A DNA stretch of 64,000 nucleotides from Phoronis australis (GCA_002633005.1 NMRA01000055.1:576360-640359), one strand, 5' to 3'. Numbered from the stretch's first letter, positions 12,001-22,141 are shown. Numbers and translations: made by a program. The notes: generated by a model not told the origin, from the letters alone.

Positions 12001-12966
12001 AGAAGTTAGGTATTGTCTAAAACATCAGTCAAGCTCCCAGGCATATTTTATGCTTCCAAAATGGCATTAAAGACTTCTTGCTAAACGTCAGTTGTGAAAC
12101 TGGTTACAATAATTCGTCGAGACAAATTCAACGCGTCAGTTTCTTGAGCCTTCGAGTCTCAATAGAAACAATCACGCCATGACATGAAACTTTTGACCCT
12201 TGGCGGAATCAATAACAAGCAGTCAGTTATTGCTGAGATCAGAGGTCAGAGGTCACTTCCAAACTGACTCAGGAATAAGATGAAGCCGTTTTAAAACAGT
12301 AAGAGACCTAACTGAAAAGTGGGTTTTTGACAGAAAGCGTGACAAGAAATGTTGCTTTAAATACATCAGTTAAAGTGACTACAAATCCATCTTCCGTCAC
12401 AAAAAATTTTTTTTTTGATTTCTATGACCACTTACAGTGAAAATGAACTCAAAAAATTTTCTTTAATTAAACTGGTAGTTTGTTGATCGCTAGAAACAAG
12501 GCTCATTAACTTGGTGTGTCATGATGTGTCATTTTACGAACCAAGCCTGGTCTCAAGGAATATTGAACTGTCAATTATTTGCAAACCCAAAAATCACTTC
12601 TCCAGTAAGGGACAAGGTGAGACCAAGTTTATGATGCTAAGTGACCTAAATCAAAAGTTCAAATCTTGAAGCAGTTATAACATGTGTTATAACAGACTGC
12701 TTCCATTTGCCAGATGCCAACTAATCCTACAGTAAACAACTTACAACTTGACACAGAACGTTGTGTAAGTCGGTCAGAAATACACGCAGGGGGTCCAAAT
12801 CCCTTAATGACTGCTGGATGACATAAGCTTCTGATACGCTGGACCATTTCACAACTTTTTCAAGCCAGCCAGAGACAACGTCCTCCGTGATACTGTTAGT
12901 TTTCAGAACTTCACCGTAGACTAGCGCACTCTGGTGACTGTCAAAACACTGACCGATGGTACGTTG
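2748..12966 (-). CDS. FANCC: FANCC, Fanconi anaemia complementation group C protein (10 coding exons, N-terminus incomplete)
   Basis: FANCC is a helical, non-enzymatic subunit of the Fanconi anaemia core complex, which monoubiquitinates FANCD2/FANCI during DNA interstrand crosslink repair. Ten minus-strand exons with in-phase GT-AG introns add up to 1746 nt (581 residues plus stop), against about 558 residues in the human protein. Recognisable blocks in order are GWLEKVVKWSSVSEAY, LLKRIPSLGHLLGQL (human IERFPTIGQLLAK), PSYTLSLASSLHEL, VAMWNMYLPSFEREIVDL (human VVCLWLRHLPSLEKAMLHL), LPKACAENMNLWRV, IGHVLSQVEDGQ and LDFFVLCFYHKPRSRKE. The first resolved exon follows an in-frame TAG and has no ATG, so a short upstream coding exon is missing from this model. 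It is divergent from RNF11. Homology is from remembered family sequence, but the ordered matches make the call firm. Confidence 0.9.
3465..4045 (+). repeat. Dispersed repeat, family A, copy 1
   Basis: About 580 bp in the last FANCC intron share long diverged matches, in the same orientation, with 59640-60265 in an ERCC4 intron. Shared blocks include GCCATGAAATATTGCG, CACCTATTGGCCA, TTGAATACCAGCAAAC-like sequence, TCATCATCTCCCAA and TTCTGCATGCACCCC. No protein is evident and the ends are not sharply defined. Confidence 0.75.
4331..4396 (-). CDS. FANCC: FANCC internal exon (LDFFVLCFYHKPR)
   Basis: 66 nt, phase 0 at both ends, acceptor TTTTCAG|GTG, donor GAG|GTGAAA. LDFFVLCFYHKPRSRKE aligns with human ALLWLLAFYYGPRDGRQQ. 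It is too short to appear as a long ORF. Confidence 0.85.
4847..4989 (-). CDS. FANCC: FANCC internal exon (IGHVLSQVEDGQ)
   Basis: 143 nt, entering with two bases of a split codon; acceptor CGGCAG|AC, donor AAG|GTAAGC. IGHVLSQVED matches human LAMVLLQDPQD, followed by a helix ending KIVEEKLK. Confidence 0.85.
5477..5564 (+). repeat. 44-bp direct duplication (two copies)
   Basis: TAGCAAGGAYAATGAGCACC-type units at 5477-5520 and 5521-5564 differ at only a few bases. The duplication lies in a FANCC intron and is non-coding. Confidence 0.9.
6343..6418 (-). CDS. FANCC: FANCC internal exon (LYRWEHRQLVSLLG)
   Basis: 76 nt, phase 0 entering and one base leaving; acceptor CCTTCAG|GCA, donor CCAG|GTAGGA. 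Similarity to human FANCC is weak here, but the phases fit both neighbours and the length fits the human gap. Confidence 0.72.
6912..7055 (-). CDS. FANCC: FANCC internal exon (PKACAENMNLWRV)
   Basis: 144 nt, phase 0; acceptor CTTCCAG|CCC, donor CAG|GTGAGC. PKACAENMNLWRVAAQIL aligns with human PQAACHPAIFRVVDEMF. Confidence 0.87.
7531..7634. mobile_element. Palindromic mini-element, family H, copy 1
   Basis: A near-perfect hairpin of about 104 bp with inverted arms reading AATAGTC..., CCC, then AATTTGAGAACCAGTTT and its complement. The same arms recur at 20783, 54820 and 63911. It is non-autonomous, MITE-like and lies in a FANCC intron. Confidence 0.85.
7920..8180 (+). repeat. Dispersed repeat, family B, copy 1
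   Basis: Diverged match to 25875-26130 in the same orientation. Shared blocks include TGCTCCACACAACTAT-like sequence, CTGACAACATACACATAA, and a 3' end of the form TTTCATGAAAC. Confidence 0.75.
8308..8462 (-). CDS. FANCC: FANCC internal exon (MWNMYLPSFEREIVDL)
   Basis: 155 nt, two bases of a split Gly codon then 51 codons; acceptor TTTTCAG|GT, donor CTG|GTAAGT. RVAMWNMYLPSFEREIVDL is one of the clearest FANCC matches (human VVCLWLRHLPSLEKAMLHL). Confidence 0.9.
8580..9075 (+). repeat. Diverged tandem repeat with CTCF-like cores
   Basis: Roughly 100-150-bp units repeat about four times. Each contains a phrase like ATTTCGTGAAAATCCAT and an AAATTGCCACTAGG-type core, at 8646, 8740, 8898 and 9036. 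The last core, GCCACTAGGGGGCGCAG, fits the known CTCF consensus well. A related unit occurs at 29630-29890. Confidence 0.75.
9542..9794 (-). CDS. FANCC: FANCC internal exon (SYTLSLASSLHEL)
   Basis: 253 nt, phase 0 entering and one base leaving; acceptor TCTCTAG|GTT, donor GGGAG|GTAGAG. This donor is chosen over GGCAG|GTGTCT at about 9530 because only it keeps phase with the next exon. It encodes a helical segment, SYTLSLASSLHEL to IEKICKTQMEG. Confidence 0.83.
10513..10701 (-). CDS. FANCC: FANCC internal exon with two possible acceptors
   Basis: 189 nt from acceptor ATTTAG|GCG, ending CAGTTG|GTGAGT. An in-frame second acceptor, CATTACAG|TCG at 10620, would shorten it to 108 nt. The long form is preferred because AGMKPLFHQRLLLDF restores the human WIQGVLSHILSALRF region after the preceding WAL. 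CVGYGD matches human GLGYAP. Confidence 0.75.
11486..11668 (-). CDS. FANCC: FANCC internal exon (KRIPSLGHLLGQL)
   Basis: 183 nt, phase 0; acceptor TTTCTAG|GCT, donor CTG|GTAAGA. LLKRIPSLGHLLGQLCGNK matches human VIERFPTIGQLLAKACWNP, and the exon ends KAKQWAL (human SKLNSWIQ). Confidence 0.92.
12745..12966 (-). CDS. FANCC: FANCC first resolved coding exon (5' incomplete)
   Basis: 222 nt, phase 0; acceptor TTATCTAG|CAA, donor GTT|GTAAGT. GWLEKVVKWSSVSEAYVIQQ aligns with the human FWMQKLSVWDQASTLETQQ segment near residue 14. There is no in-frame ATG and TAG is immediately upstream, so the initiator lies on another exon I could not place, probably between 13.0 and 13.6 kb. Confidence 0.85.
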
Positions 12967-14288
12967 CTAGATAATAAAAATAGTAATTGAAGTGACATAG
13001 TAATTTAATTATTTAACTTGAAATAAAATGAAAACTGCCTCAAGGTTGATATCAGTTTGAGGCCGTAACTGAAGCGCACAAGATGGCAAACAAGTGAAGT
13101 GAATTTAGCACAAAAGAAAATTTATTTAAAACTGCNCCAATTAAAGACAAGTATAAGTGGTGGCATTTTGGAAACGAACATTTGACTGACAAGACCGCAA
13201 TGGCTCACCTTTGGCCTATTTAAAAATTATTGCGAGCGCGGTAAAAGTTGGAGCGTGCGCAGTACAAAAATTTTGATTTCACGATTTAGGGAACTGAAAT
13301 AGGGACTGCTCGAAGAAAAAGTTTCATAACGGAAGTATTTGTTCGAGTTGGAAGAACTTAAACACATCGACAACCTCCTAAGGTGTTCGTCTATGCGCAA
13401 AAGGTAGTTATAACAACGTGACTTTGATGGTTTATTCGGTGCGAGGCATAATTCGCCGAAAAGCTTCCGGCGTACAGAGCGCCTATAGCCTCTACATCGC
13501 CTCTGGTTCGGGCCAACAGAGGCGATGGTCATTGCCTAGGGCTAGGTTCACACAAGCCTGACACAAGGACCAAATAATCAAAGAAAAACAAGTTGCCAGC
13601 CAAGACACAGTTCCTTAATCGGAAATTATCGGCAATTTAAATTAAACGAAGTTTTAATACAATCAATACCATTGTTCACATTCTTCCTCAACAAGGCGTA
13701 ACATAAGAACAGTCGTGAACGACTTCAAAACTCCCACCAACAATAAGGAGGCTGACATGTTTTAGTATATGACATCAAAAATGTTTTCGTATAATTGTTT
13801 TAAATTCAGTTGCCTTTTAGAGAAGATAAATATAACCACCTGTATTCTGAAAAACAACAACATAGTTTATTTTAGTTTATCTGGGCCTCATAAAAAGACG
13901 ATAATACTTTGTTTAAAACAATTTAATTATTCTACTCCTGAGCTCAAAAGTACGGCATGATTTGTGCAAATGTACTGTCAATGTTTTGATGTTGATGAAA
14001 ATAGTTCGGTGTATTTTTCATTTATTTTTGCCTGATATTCACTTTTCATATTTTTTATGCAAAGTTATAACATGTGTTTGGTCTGATGGTGGTTAATAAC
14101 AACTAGTATTCTAAATTCTAAAGACCACTTTTCGAACTAATTTGCAAAAAGGTCACGTTTCATCAGTAAATCGGTCAATGTTTTTATTTGCGTATGGCTG
14201 AGGAAAGTGTGCTGTGACTGTCTGAGCGAAAAGATGCCATAGATTTGTAGTTTTCTGGTCTTGCTCTTTGTCTACGGTGTTAGAAATC
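12967..14288. promoter_or_regulatory. Divergent FANCC/RNF11 promoter interval
   Basis: About 1.3 kb separates the first resolved FANCC exon from the RNF11 start, and the two are transcribed away from each other. The 13200-13550 part is visibly GC-richer, with many CpGs. CCAAAG|GTGAGC on the minus strand (donor near 13208) could end a non-coding first FANCC exon. A minus-strand frame from ATG 13532 to 13227 shows no FANCC similarity. Position 13136 is a single N. Confidence 0.5.
14178..14242 (+). promoter_or_regulatory. Three short upstream ORFs in the presumed RNF11 leader
   Basis: ATGs at 14178 (7 codons plus stop), 14194 (7 codons plus stop) and 14234 (ATG CCA TAG) all terminate before the RNF11 start at 14289. 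If the transcript begins upstream of them, they could damp translation. Confidence 0.4.
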
Positions 14289-14405
14289 ATGGGGAATTGC
14301 CTTAGAAGTCCCACTACAGACGACATATCTCTTTTACGAGGCAACGAGAATCCAGTTGAAGGAAATCAAGATACGTCCGTGTTGGGACCCCCTCCACCAT
14401 ATCAG
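14289..14405 (+). CDS. RNF11: RNF11 exon 1 (coding)
   Basis: 117 nt, residues 1-39, from ATGGGGAATTGC to PPPPYQ, with donor CAG|GTTTGC in phase 0. The MGNC start fixes the initiator; an in-frame upstream TTG is not used. Confidence 0.96.
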
Positions 14406-17400
14406 GTTTGCATTTTCATTCGTCATCCATTGTTTAATCGTCGAGTTTTGTGTCATTGCTTTCCATTTTGGGGCCAACAAATAACTTAATAATTTAAGAT
14501 TTCAAATTATTAAGATATCTTTGTTGTCTATCTGTAAAGGCCGTGAAACAAACAAAGGAAATCTTCTTATTTTGTTGTGTCTTTGTTGTCTAGACTCGAC
14601 TGAACAGCTGACCAATGCTTTACCAGGAAGTCTGTGGCTTCATTGTCTACCTTTGTCATAGAAGTAACTCTTGGGTGCTTGTGCTTTGACCCTGGCTTTT
14701 CCATGATTGCTTAGTGTACCAGCTATATGGCTTCAGATCAGTTCCTTGACCACTGAGCCAAGAAACTGAAAGTAAAAATTCATTTATTATTCTTAATGGC
14801 CATAGGTCAGCCTATTTAGAACAGGGGTTAGCCTACTTATAGAAAATATACATTCACAATAAGTCTCGTTTTAAGAGAAGAGTATTCTCAAAAGTTTCCA
14901 TAAATTTAGATTTCTGTCTTTTATAATTTTTAAGGACTATAGGTATTACTGGTTTCAAAATTACCAATGCCGTTGTCAACTTCCTTTATCATACATGTGT
15001 TTCAACTGTGAGCAGTTTCATTAATGTGATATCTGTTTTTCAGAGTACTGTGTTTTGAAAATATCTAATGGGTTTAGCTCAATTTGGCATGTATTTCATA
15101 AATCATGTTCATAGCATTTAGATCATACTATTGTGAGTAGACTGGGTAGAATCTTAAAGCGGCTACCACCTAAAAAGCAAGCGTGTGATTTAGACCACTT
15201 AACGCTATAACTGTAGAGAATATTGAGGACTCTGGTCTCCAGGACTTGAACCCAGGTTGTATGTGTGAGAGCCGAGCATCTAAACCGTTCAGCCACGATC
15301 CGCTTGCCGCTTGGCAAGTTGCAGCTTAGATGGGCATTATCTGGCTGTACGTCACCCTCGAAAGTCACGTGTCATAACAATAACGTTGGTCTCAACTCCT
15401 TTAGAACTCACATGATGTATGATTTCTGGGTTATTTGTTGAAACTATGCTTGGCTCATAAAATGATACCCGGTGGCAAGCCAGCTTGGAGGGTCCAATTT
15501 CAAGCACTAGCAAACAGCCAGTTCTTTTGAAACGCTGAATCCATCTGTAACTTGACTGTGGGACAATTTGCAACAAATTTCATAACTTGTGTTGTCTTTG
15601 GAAATCAAAAGTTTGTACAGCTGCTTTAGTTGAAGTTGCGGCACGCTTGATTTGTTATGTTTAAATCTTGCATTTTGAAACAATAGACTTAAGTGACAAA
15701 TCAGTCTATAGGTCTCTACATTTGGTTTTGCAAAGTTCTTCTTACGTCTGCTCATGCTGTGGCCTCCACAACCGACTAGACCACCCAATTCTGACATAGT
15801 GAATTCAACTAAAAAATACATTGTATTATTGACATAGTTTTTGAAAGGTTTGGGCCGTTATCACTTTTCTGGGCCCAGTCAGACTACTCAAGAGCAATTT
15901 ATCTCACCTAAGCATTTCAATTTTTATATCTCCATTGCAACTCGTCATATGCAGTGTTCAGTAGACTCATTCATTGACACCAGAATGATGAATGACAAAC
16001 TAAACTACTGTAATGTATGTTATCACAGCACTGTTATACAACTGTCCACTGCTAGTGCCGTACTACAGACAGTTATCTCACTAATTTGGAACTAAGATAA
16101 TCGCCAAAATTGACCATTTTTCAAAGGTTTCTAACGAATACCTTCAATTTCTCCGAATCATCGTATGATCATGGTAGCTATGGTATAAATCTTTAATAGT
16201 CATGTAGCATACTTATATAAGAATGAAAATTTTGCCTGTCAGCCATATTGTGTCCACTGGCAAATTTTTATTGTAGTCCATGTAAATCCCACAAGAGGGG
16301 GGGTCTACTAATGGTTTTTTGCAAAAGGGCTTTCTTTATCTTACTGATTTTCTTCAGAAGTAGCTATTCACATAAAGTGTTGCTGTCACAGTTTGTGATA
16401 TTTTAAAGGGTAGTGAACCCTGTTTTGTTGATTTTATGCAAAATTGATTCTGGTAGCCTGTATACTACTACTAGTAGTATATTTAAGTATTTCCGGGGGA
16501 AAAAGGAAGCATTGTTTGGCTAACTTCCGTCCTCCCTGTGTAACAAAATGGATTCGAGGGTTTGAAATGCACAGTCTTTTCCAAAGTCTTCTGTTAACAA
16601 GCTTGAAGAACTTTGTTAGTCACGTTTGTCCATTTAGGTGATGTTTTAAGGAGTTGTCGAACTTGAATCAAACTTTGACGATTGGCAAAGGTTCATAGAT
16701 TATTTTGTTGCAGAGATTTTAGTGTTAAGTTGGCGTTAGCATTCATTGATAGTCAAAAACCAGGTTGTCAGTACCTTTTCAACATACCGCACAAGGAATT
16801 CAATAAATTTCAAAATTGAGTTTTCTACTTGCTTCTGCTGCTGTTTCCCAAACTGAAGAGTCAATTATGTAATATTTGTTAATATTTGTTAATATTTGTA
16901 GTTTAAACTTTGGGAATAGTGTGTGTGTTTAGTAATGCAAGGTGACTTGTATTGGTCACAATGACCTGCATGAACAACGAGTAATTTATCAGTTTTGATT
17001 ATTCCTTGAAAAACCCAGCTCTTCTTAGAAATGTGTCATTAAAAAGAAACTTGGCTGAGTCTAAGAAAATGCAACGATTCTCACATGTTTTGCTGCAATT
17101 TTAGACTCAAAAGTTTTTAGTATCTGCTCTAATAATTTTAAAGTCTTGCACATATTCGAAAAATGACTGAAATGAAATTCTCAGAATGTCAAATATTTGA
17201 AGAAAGTAATTGAAAATTTTTAATGCAACACATGCAGCTATTGTTGACAGTGACATCTGTGGACAACTTGGATGAAAATCTGTTGTCCATGAACTTGGAA
17301 TACTGCTTGATCTCAAGATCATGTATGTGTAAACTTGGAATACACGAGGAAACTTGCAAGTTCACTCAAATAATTACATTCATGTTGATAAAAAATTTGC

Positions 17401-20400
17401 ACTGCACTAAGTCAAATTACATATAAATAAAATAATGTAAATTTAAACCAAATTTTTTTCAACTATTGGCGATCATATTCACCAAACAATACTTGATTCA
17501 CATATTCTGACTCTCAGACACAAGTTATGGTAAAGGGGAAAATAGGGTAATCGTGAGGCCAATAATTACAAAAACTCATTCTACTGAACAAAAAAATCAC
17601 CTGATTGCCGTAATGAATATTCAATTCTAAGTTCATGCATATGCGATCTTGAGATTAAGCAAGATTCCATTTTCGCGCATAGCAACTCTACCTGTTTACT
17701 GTTAAGTTTAAACTTGCATTCAGTTTTGATCCAAAACGGAATTTAGAACTATAGATTTCCTCTGCAGCCAATGAATGAAATCTGAACAAAAACACTTAAG
17801 TTCATAAATTAGTCTCGTATTTCTTTCCGTGATAAGACCTTTTCTTAACACTGAAACCACCAATATCTCAAAAAACCCTCTTGAACGATTTTTAGAGGTT
17901 GACCAACTCTGAAATTTGCGAATTTGAAGATAGCGTATGTAACCACTGTTTGTGACTTGGGTTGTCGGCTTATTCGGCAACAATTCCGTATCAATGAAGC
18001 ATGGCCGTGCTTTAAACCCCAAAGCACGTTGTTGAAGAATTCAACATCAGAAGCTAAACAATGGTGTAACGCCTCTTTAAGTGATCCCACTGACTGACAC
18101 TCGTCAAACTGCCAAAGGGTCAACGACAACGTCAAGGGAAACACGGCAGACAGTATTAGTCTTGTGGGGAATGCAACTGTTTCACATCAATTTTGCTTTC
18201 GCTTTCGTGTCTCGTTACATTAACATTCAACTTACACATTTTCCAATGTGGTGTTTGCAACTCTCTTTTGATTCTCCTTAGTGTTTTTAACCTGGTTACG
18301 CTTCCGAGACATACTTGGCAGTTTGTATAGCAGTATTTACATGTTAAAATTTTTTTCGCTATTTTTCCGCTTACATTTAAACGATAATGTGTGATTACTT
18401 ACATGACGATTTTCTCCGCTACTTCTTCGGTATTTTAATACGCATCCTCTTTTAGCAAGTGAGGTCGTTCCATTGCTCTTGTTTTTCTGGAGATTACAAT
18501 CTCTCTCTGGCTACATACTTGTTTTGTGCTACAGGGCAATTGGTACACGAAGCGATGTCGTAAAGTGCACTTTTTAGTGATCATTTAAGTTGGGATTGTA
18601 CTCAGTATGTTGAACTGATGATTGAAATAGTGATCGGAATGGTGATTAGATCGTCCATGTATGCAGGCCCAGTAGCTCTGTCTAGTTTGTTTTATCGGCC
18701 AGCTGGAAGTATAGTCCTTGGACTTTGTTAGCTGATCTAATCCCTATCAGTGTGTTTGTAGGAGGGTTATTGATTATTTGCTTAATATTATATTGTTGCA
18801 AAGGTATGTTTGCAACAGAAGACTGTCAAGTCAGTCGAGGCCATTCAAGTTGTTTCTTGGCTGTCAACTGTTATCTCCTTTAGTATCAGTAAATCAAATG
18901 CATGTTTAGTATTTAGTTGTGTTTTGTATGTTGTGATAAGTGTGGTCACAAACAGTTAATAGCAGATTAGTAAAAAGTCAAACATAAAATTGTATACAAT
19001 ATCTGCTTTCTGAAAATATACATGTACTTTTACTGATTGAAAATCTATAATTTTGTAGTTATTTAATTAAATGTGCACTCTTGTCATAACCTTTTTTTCT
19101 TTTTTCTCATCTTTAGCACACCTCCAGATAACGCTTTCGCATTACATCTAGGTTCTCATTCACTCCCTTGTACAAAATCATTACTAAGACCGAGGAGTAG
19201 GAGACACTTTTGTGCAATGCTGAATTGTCTGCCGGTAGAGCCTGTACTTGAACCCGGGTCTCCTAAACGGGAGTCCGGAGCTGAAACCACTGAGCCAAAC
19301 TGTCTCCTTAAGTTGTAACTTCACTGTTCTGCTATGCTGTGTTCTTTATTTACAAAGCTACATACTGGAAACCCACATGTACATGTAGGTGTACATAGGT
19401 CAAAAATTTAATTTGTTTTTTATTGACCAATCTGTTGTGTTTATACTGGATTGTTATCAGCTGCATTCATAATGCGTGGTGATGCTGTCTTCTTCAGGAG
19501 ANATGCGACCTGGGATTTTGGCTAGGTCGCAAAATGCGACCTGGCGATTTTAATAGCGTCGAGCCCTGGTTTTTTATTGACCAATCTGTTGTGTTTATAC
19601 TGGATTGTTATCAGCTGCATTCATAATGTGTGGTGATGCTGTCTTCTTCAGGAGAGTGCGCCGGTGTATCACCCGGCACCCAACGTTAGTCGTCCGGCCT
19701 CTCAACTGTCAGAGGACGAGCAGGTGAAGATTGCTCAACGTATAGGTCTCATACAGCATCTCCCCCTTGGCATCTACGATGGAGAGACGAAGAAAACTAG
19801 AGAGTAGGTGGTCTATGTGTAACGGTGTTTCTGATCAGTGGCAAAACGTTGAACTTAGCTGTGTTGTAACTGAGGTGTTGTTGAATGTTAACTTCTGCCT
19901 ACGTCTCACATCTGATGTGAACGGACATTTATCAAGCATTGTACTTTTGCGACATTTGTGAATAATACGTGTGACCAACATGTTGTAATATGACACTGCT
20001 GCAAGATGTTGATAACAGGATTTCACAAATAGCCAATTCAACTGAACGAATTTCATGTAATTCATTTCCTACTGGTTCCTGTCTGTCCAACAAAATTTAA
20101 GAGTCGCCTACACTGTAGATTTGTGTTAGCTATTCGGAACTATATAGCAGAAATTTAACAGATCCTCACAGTATGTCATAGTGTAATGACCTACCTCAGG
20201 ATATCTTCAGAAAGATGGCCATCATTAATCTAAACTTTATGCATTATCAAAATATCTTGGCCTGGGAACCGCTTGTTGTGGCTGTGAGTTTATTGCCCCA
20301 CACGGTGCTCTCTTCCCATTTCTTCAGTCTATTGTTAGTTCTAAAAGATTGGGAATCAAGTGACCTTATGAATAGACTGCTTAATGGGAACATTAAATAT

Positions 20401-21442
20401 GATATCCAAATGCTCTGAATAAAGCACCAAAGGAAACGCTTAAATTTTCTTAAGTTCAAGATGAAGATAAAGTAGTCTATGTGTCGCAGGGTTCAAAATA
20501 TCATGTCAGGCACTTATCAATATGTTCTGGTTTGTGTGCACATCCTTTTTAACCCTGTGTAGTATTTAAAGCTGCTTATTTTGCCCTGTTAAAACGTTTG
20601 AAAATGGAATTAGGCCTTTTACTGTCATAAAATTGATCTCGTAATATTCCTTACTGTTTCAGGATTCCATTTTCGTGACCAGTCTGGTCACAGTCGATGC
20701 GTTCATTCGTCATTTTCAAATTTGCAATTTTACAGATGGCCAAGTTCTCAATAAACTATGTCTGAAACAGTTTTTTTTTGGTAATAGTCACTTACAGGGG
20801 TCCCGCATTTTGAGAACCAGTTTTCTCCAAGTAATAGGCACCAAACTGGTTCTCATAATTTGGGACCCCTGTGGCTATTGCTGCGTTTTTGAGTTGCTGA
20901 TGCTTTTGATGCTTTTTTTAGCACTCCTTTTGCAGTAAGGAATATTATGAGACCGATATAATGAGAGTAAAATACCTAAATTAATTTTTGTTTTTACGCA
21001 GCTAAACTGGGCAAAGTGCAGAAAAACCTAACATTTTGACCATTTCTTTAAAAAGTCTTACAAATGGCATCTTTGTGTGTTTTTACAAATAAGCACCCAG
21101 CTGGTACTGCCCGACGTTGGCGTTTCATTTTTTACGCATTTCAAGGGTTGTGCGTTTTTGAACGATATGATGATAAATTTAGGGGTCATTTTTAGTTGAC
21201 GGTGCATTGCTCTAAAACAGTTGTCATCATGTCTATGACTGTCTGGAATATTTTTAATTTTGTATTTCAGGTGTGTCATATGTATGGTTGACTTTGTAGT
21301 AGGCGATAGTCTTCGTTTCCTGCCTTGTATGCATACCTACCACAAGGACTGCATTGATGATTGGTTGATGAGATCATTCACCTGTCCCTCCTGTATGGAA
21401 CCGGTCGATTCGGCTCTTCTAGTCTCCTACGAGACCTACTGA
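14289..21442 (+). CDS. RNF11: RNF11, RING finger protein 11 (three coding exons)
   Basis: RNF11 is a small membrane-associated RING-H2 E3 ligase/adaptor that works with NEDD4-family ligases and the A20/ITCH/TAX1BP1 complex, on endosomes and in NF-kB and TGF-beta control. Three exons (117+152+172 nt) give 146 residues, against 154 in human. MGNC supplies the N-myristoylation glycine and an adjacent cysteine for palmitoylation. PPPPY (34-38) contains the PPxY WW-domain ligand. SEDEQVKIAQRIGLIQHLP is the conserved central block. The RING-H2 ligands are C91, C94, C109, H111, H114, C117, C128 and C131. RSFTCPS keeps the threonine equivalent to the AKT/14-3-3 site. Introns are 5.2 and 1.5 kb. It is intact, divergent from FANCC and convergent with ERCC4. 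Confidence 0.97.
15226..15305 (-). repeat. tRNA-derived SINE-like segment
   Basis: On the minus strand, GTGGCTGAACGGTTTAGA resembles a Pol III A box and GGGTTCAAGTCC is a canonical B box about 50 nt away. I could not pair an acceptor stem, so this is a tRNA-derived repeat rather than a working tRNA. Confidence 0.5.
19240..19310 (-). repeat. tRNA-derived SINE-like segment
   Basis: Minus strand: TTTGGCTCAGTGGTTTCAG (A-box-like) followed by CGGGTTCAAG (B-box-like). No full cloverleaf is evident. It lies in RNF11 intron 1. Confidence 0.5.
19415..19655 (+). repeat. Duplicated RNF11 exon 2 acceptor region (154-bp period)
   Basis: The 87 bases at 19415-19501 recur almost exactly at 19569-19655, including GTCTTCTTCAG|GAGA, the exon 2 acceptor and first exon bases. 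Between them are a single N at 19502 and a short stretch containing GCGACCTGG repeats. Only the second copy continues into the reading frame. Confidence 0.92.
19652..19803 (+). CDS. RNF11: RNF11 exon 2
   Basis: 152 nt, residues 40-89 plus two bases of E90; acceptor TTCTTCAG|GAG, donor GA|GTAGGT. It encodes APVYHPAPNVSRP and the conserved EDEQVKIAQRIGLIQHLP block. Confidence 0.96.
20573..21021. mobile_element. Inverted-repeat element, family M, copy 1 (with nested family H insert)
   Basis: Long imperfect terminal inverted repeats: the left end TTTTGCCC...GGCCTTTTACTGTCATAAA mirrors the right end, with CTCATAATATTCC near the inner edge of each arm. The interior contains the family H hairpin at 20783-20879. 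Related to 35026-35318. No ORF; MITE-like. Confidence 0.72.
20783..20879. mobile_element. Palindromic mini-element, family H, copy 2
   Basis: The arms CATTTTGAGAACCAGTTT and AAACTGGTTCTCATAAT flank a short loop, inside extended arms AATAGTCACTTACAGGGGTC / GACCCCTGTGGCTATT. Inserted within a family M element. Confidence 0.87.
21271..21442 (+). CDS. RNF11: RNF11 exon 3 (RING-H2 domain, stop)
   Basis: 172 nt; acceptor TATTTCAG|G completes E90, then CVICMVDFVVGD to SYETY and TGA. All eight zinc ligands of the RING-H2 are present, and the exon is nearly identical to the vertebrate protein. Confidence 0.98.
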
Positions 21443-22135
21443 TTGGTGCAAACAGGGCTTGAAATTGGCAACAGTTTCGAAGAGCCACCATGAGGCTGTG
21501 TAAGCGACTTCTTGCGGGAACCAGAAGGTTTTGGAATGATGTTGACAGTTAAAAGTTTCTTAATTTATTTTGATTTTTTGAGACTGTGCGTTGTGGTGTA
21601 GTACTGTGGATATTGTTGCAATGCAATTTAGAGAATCGTATTCTTTCTCTTGTTTGTTATAGCGCCGTTTCATACCAACTTTTTTTAATACATTTGTCGA
21701 CTTAATCTCGATACTAGAAGAGTGTCGATGTAAAAGGTGAAGTTACCTTTCAGACTGGCTTCAGTAGTCATCAGGCACTTAAGTTATCGCAGTTTGATGC
21801 GTTGGTCATAGACGTTATCACACAATGGTGCTCTGAAAATGTTATGTAATTTAAGGTATTTTTTTTCAAATTTGATGTATTGCGTATGTGGTCGGATTAT
21901 AAAACATAAAATGAAGTGCTTATTCTCTGGTAGGACACTGTCGTTACTCACTGTCATGCCTGCTGATTACACCAGTGACAGGAAAGTTAACATACTGCAT
22001 CGAAGCATCGACGCTTTGCTGTTAAATCCATCTGTTTACTCAAAAATTACATTGTGCGATCTAGGATCGAAGTTAATCGTTCATCCAGACTGATGCTCCC
22101 GTAGTATTGACATGTCGACATTGGTATGAAATGCC

Positions 22136-22141
22136 ATTAAA
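22136..22141 (+). promoter_or_regulatory. Candidate RNF11 polyadenylation signal (ATTAAA)
   Basis: ATTAAA about 690 nt after the RNF11 stop, followed 20-60 nt later by T-rich sequence. The 3' end may lie further right, since RNF11 messages in other animals have long untranslated regions. Confidence 0.3.

Noticed and set aside
13227-13532. Minus-strand 101-codon ORF starting MTIASVGPNQ as FANCC exon 1
   Set aside because: No similarity to FANCC, and no donor in the frame gives a convincing join to 12966; it may lie within the leader.
15226-19310. Functional tRNA genes at the B-box-like sites
   Set aside because: I could not pair acceptor stems or place a clear anticodon arm, so they are listed as tRNA-derived repeats; a covariance-model scan would settle it.
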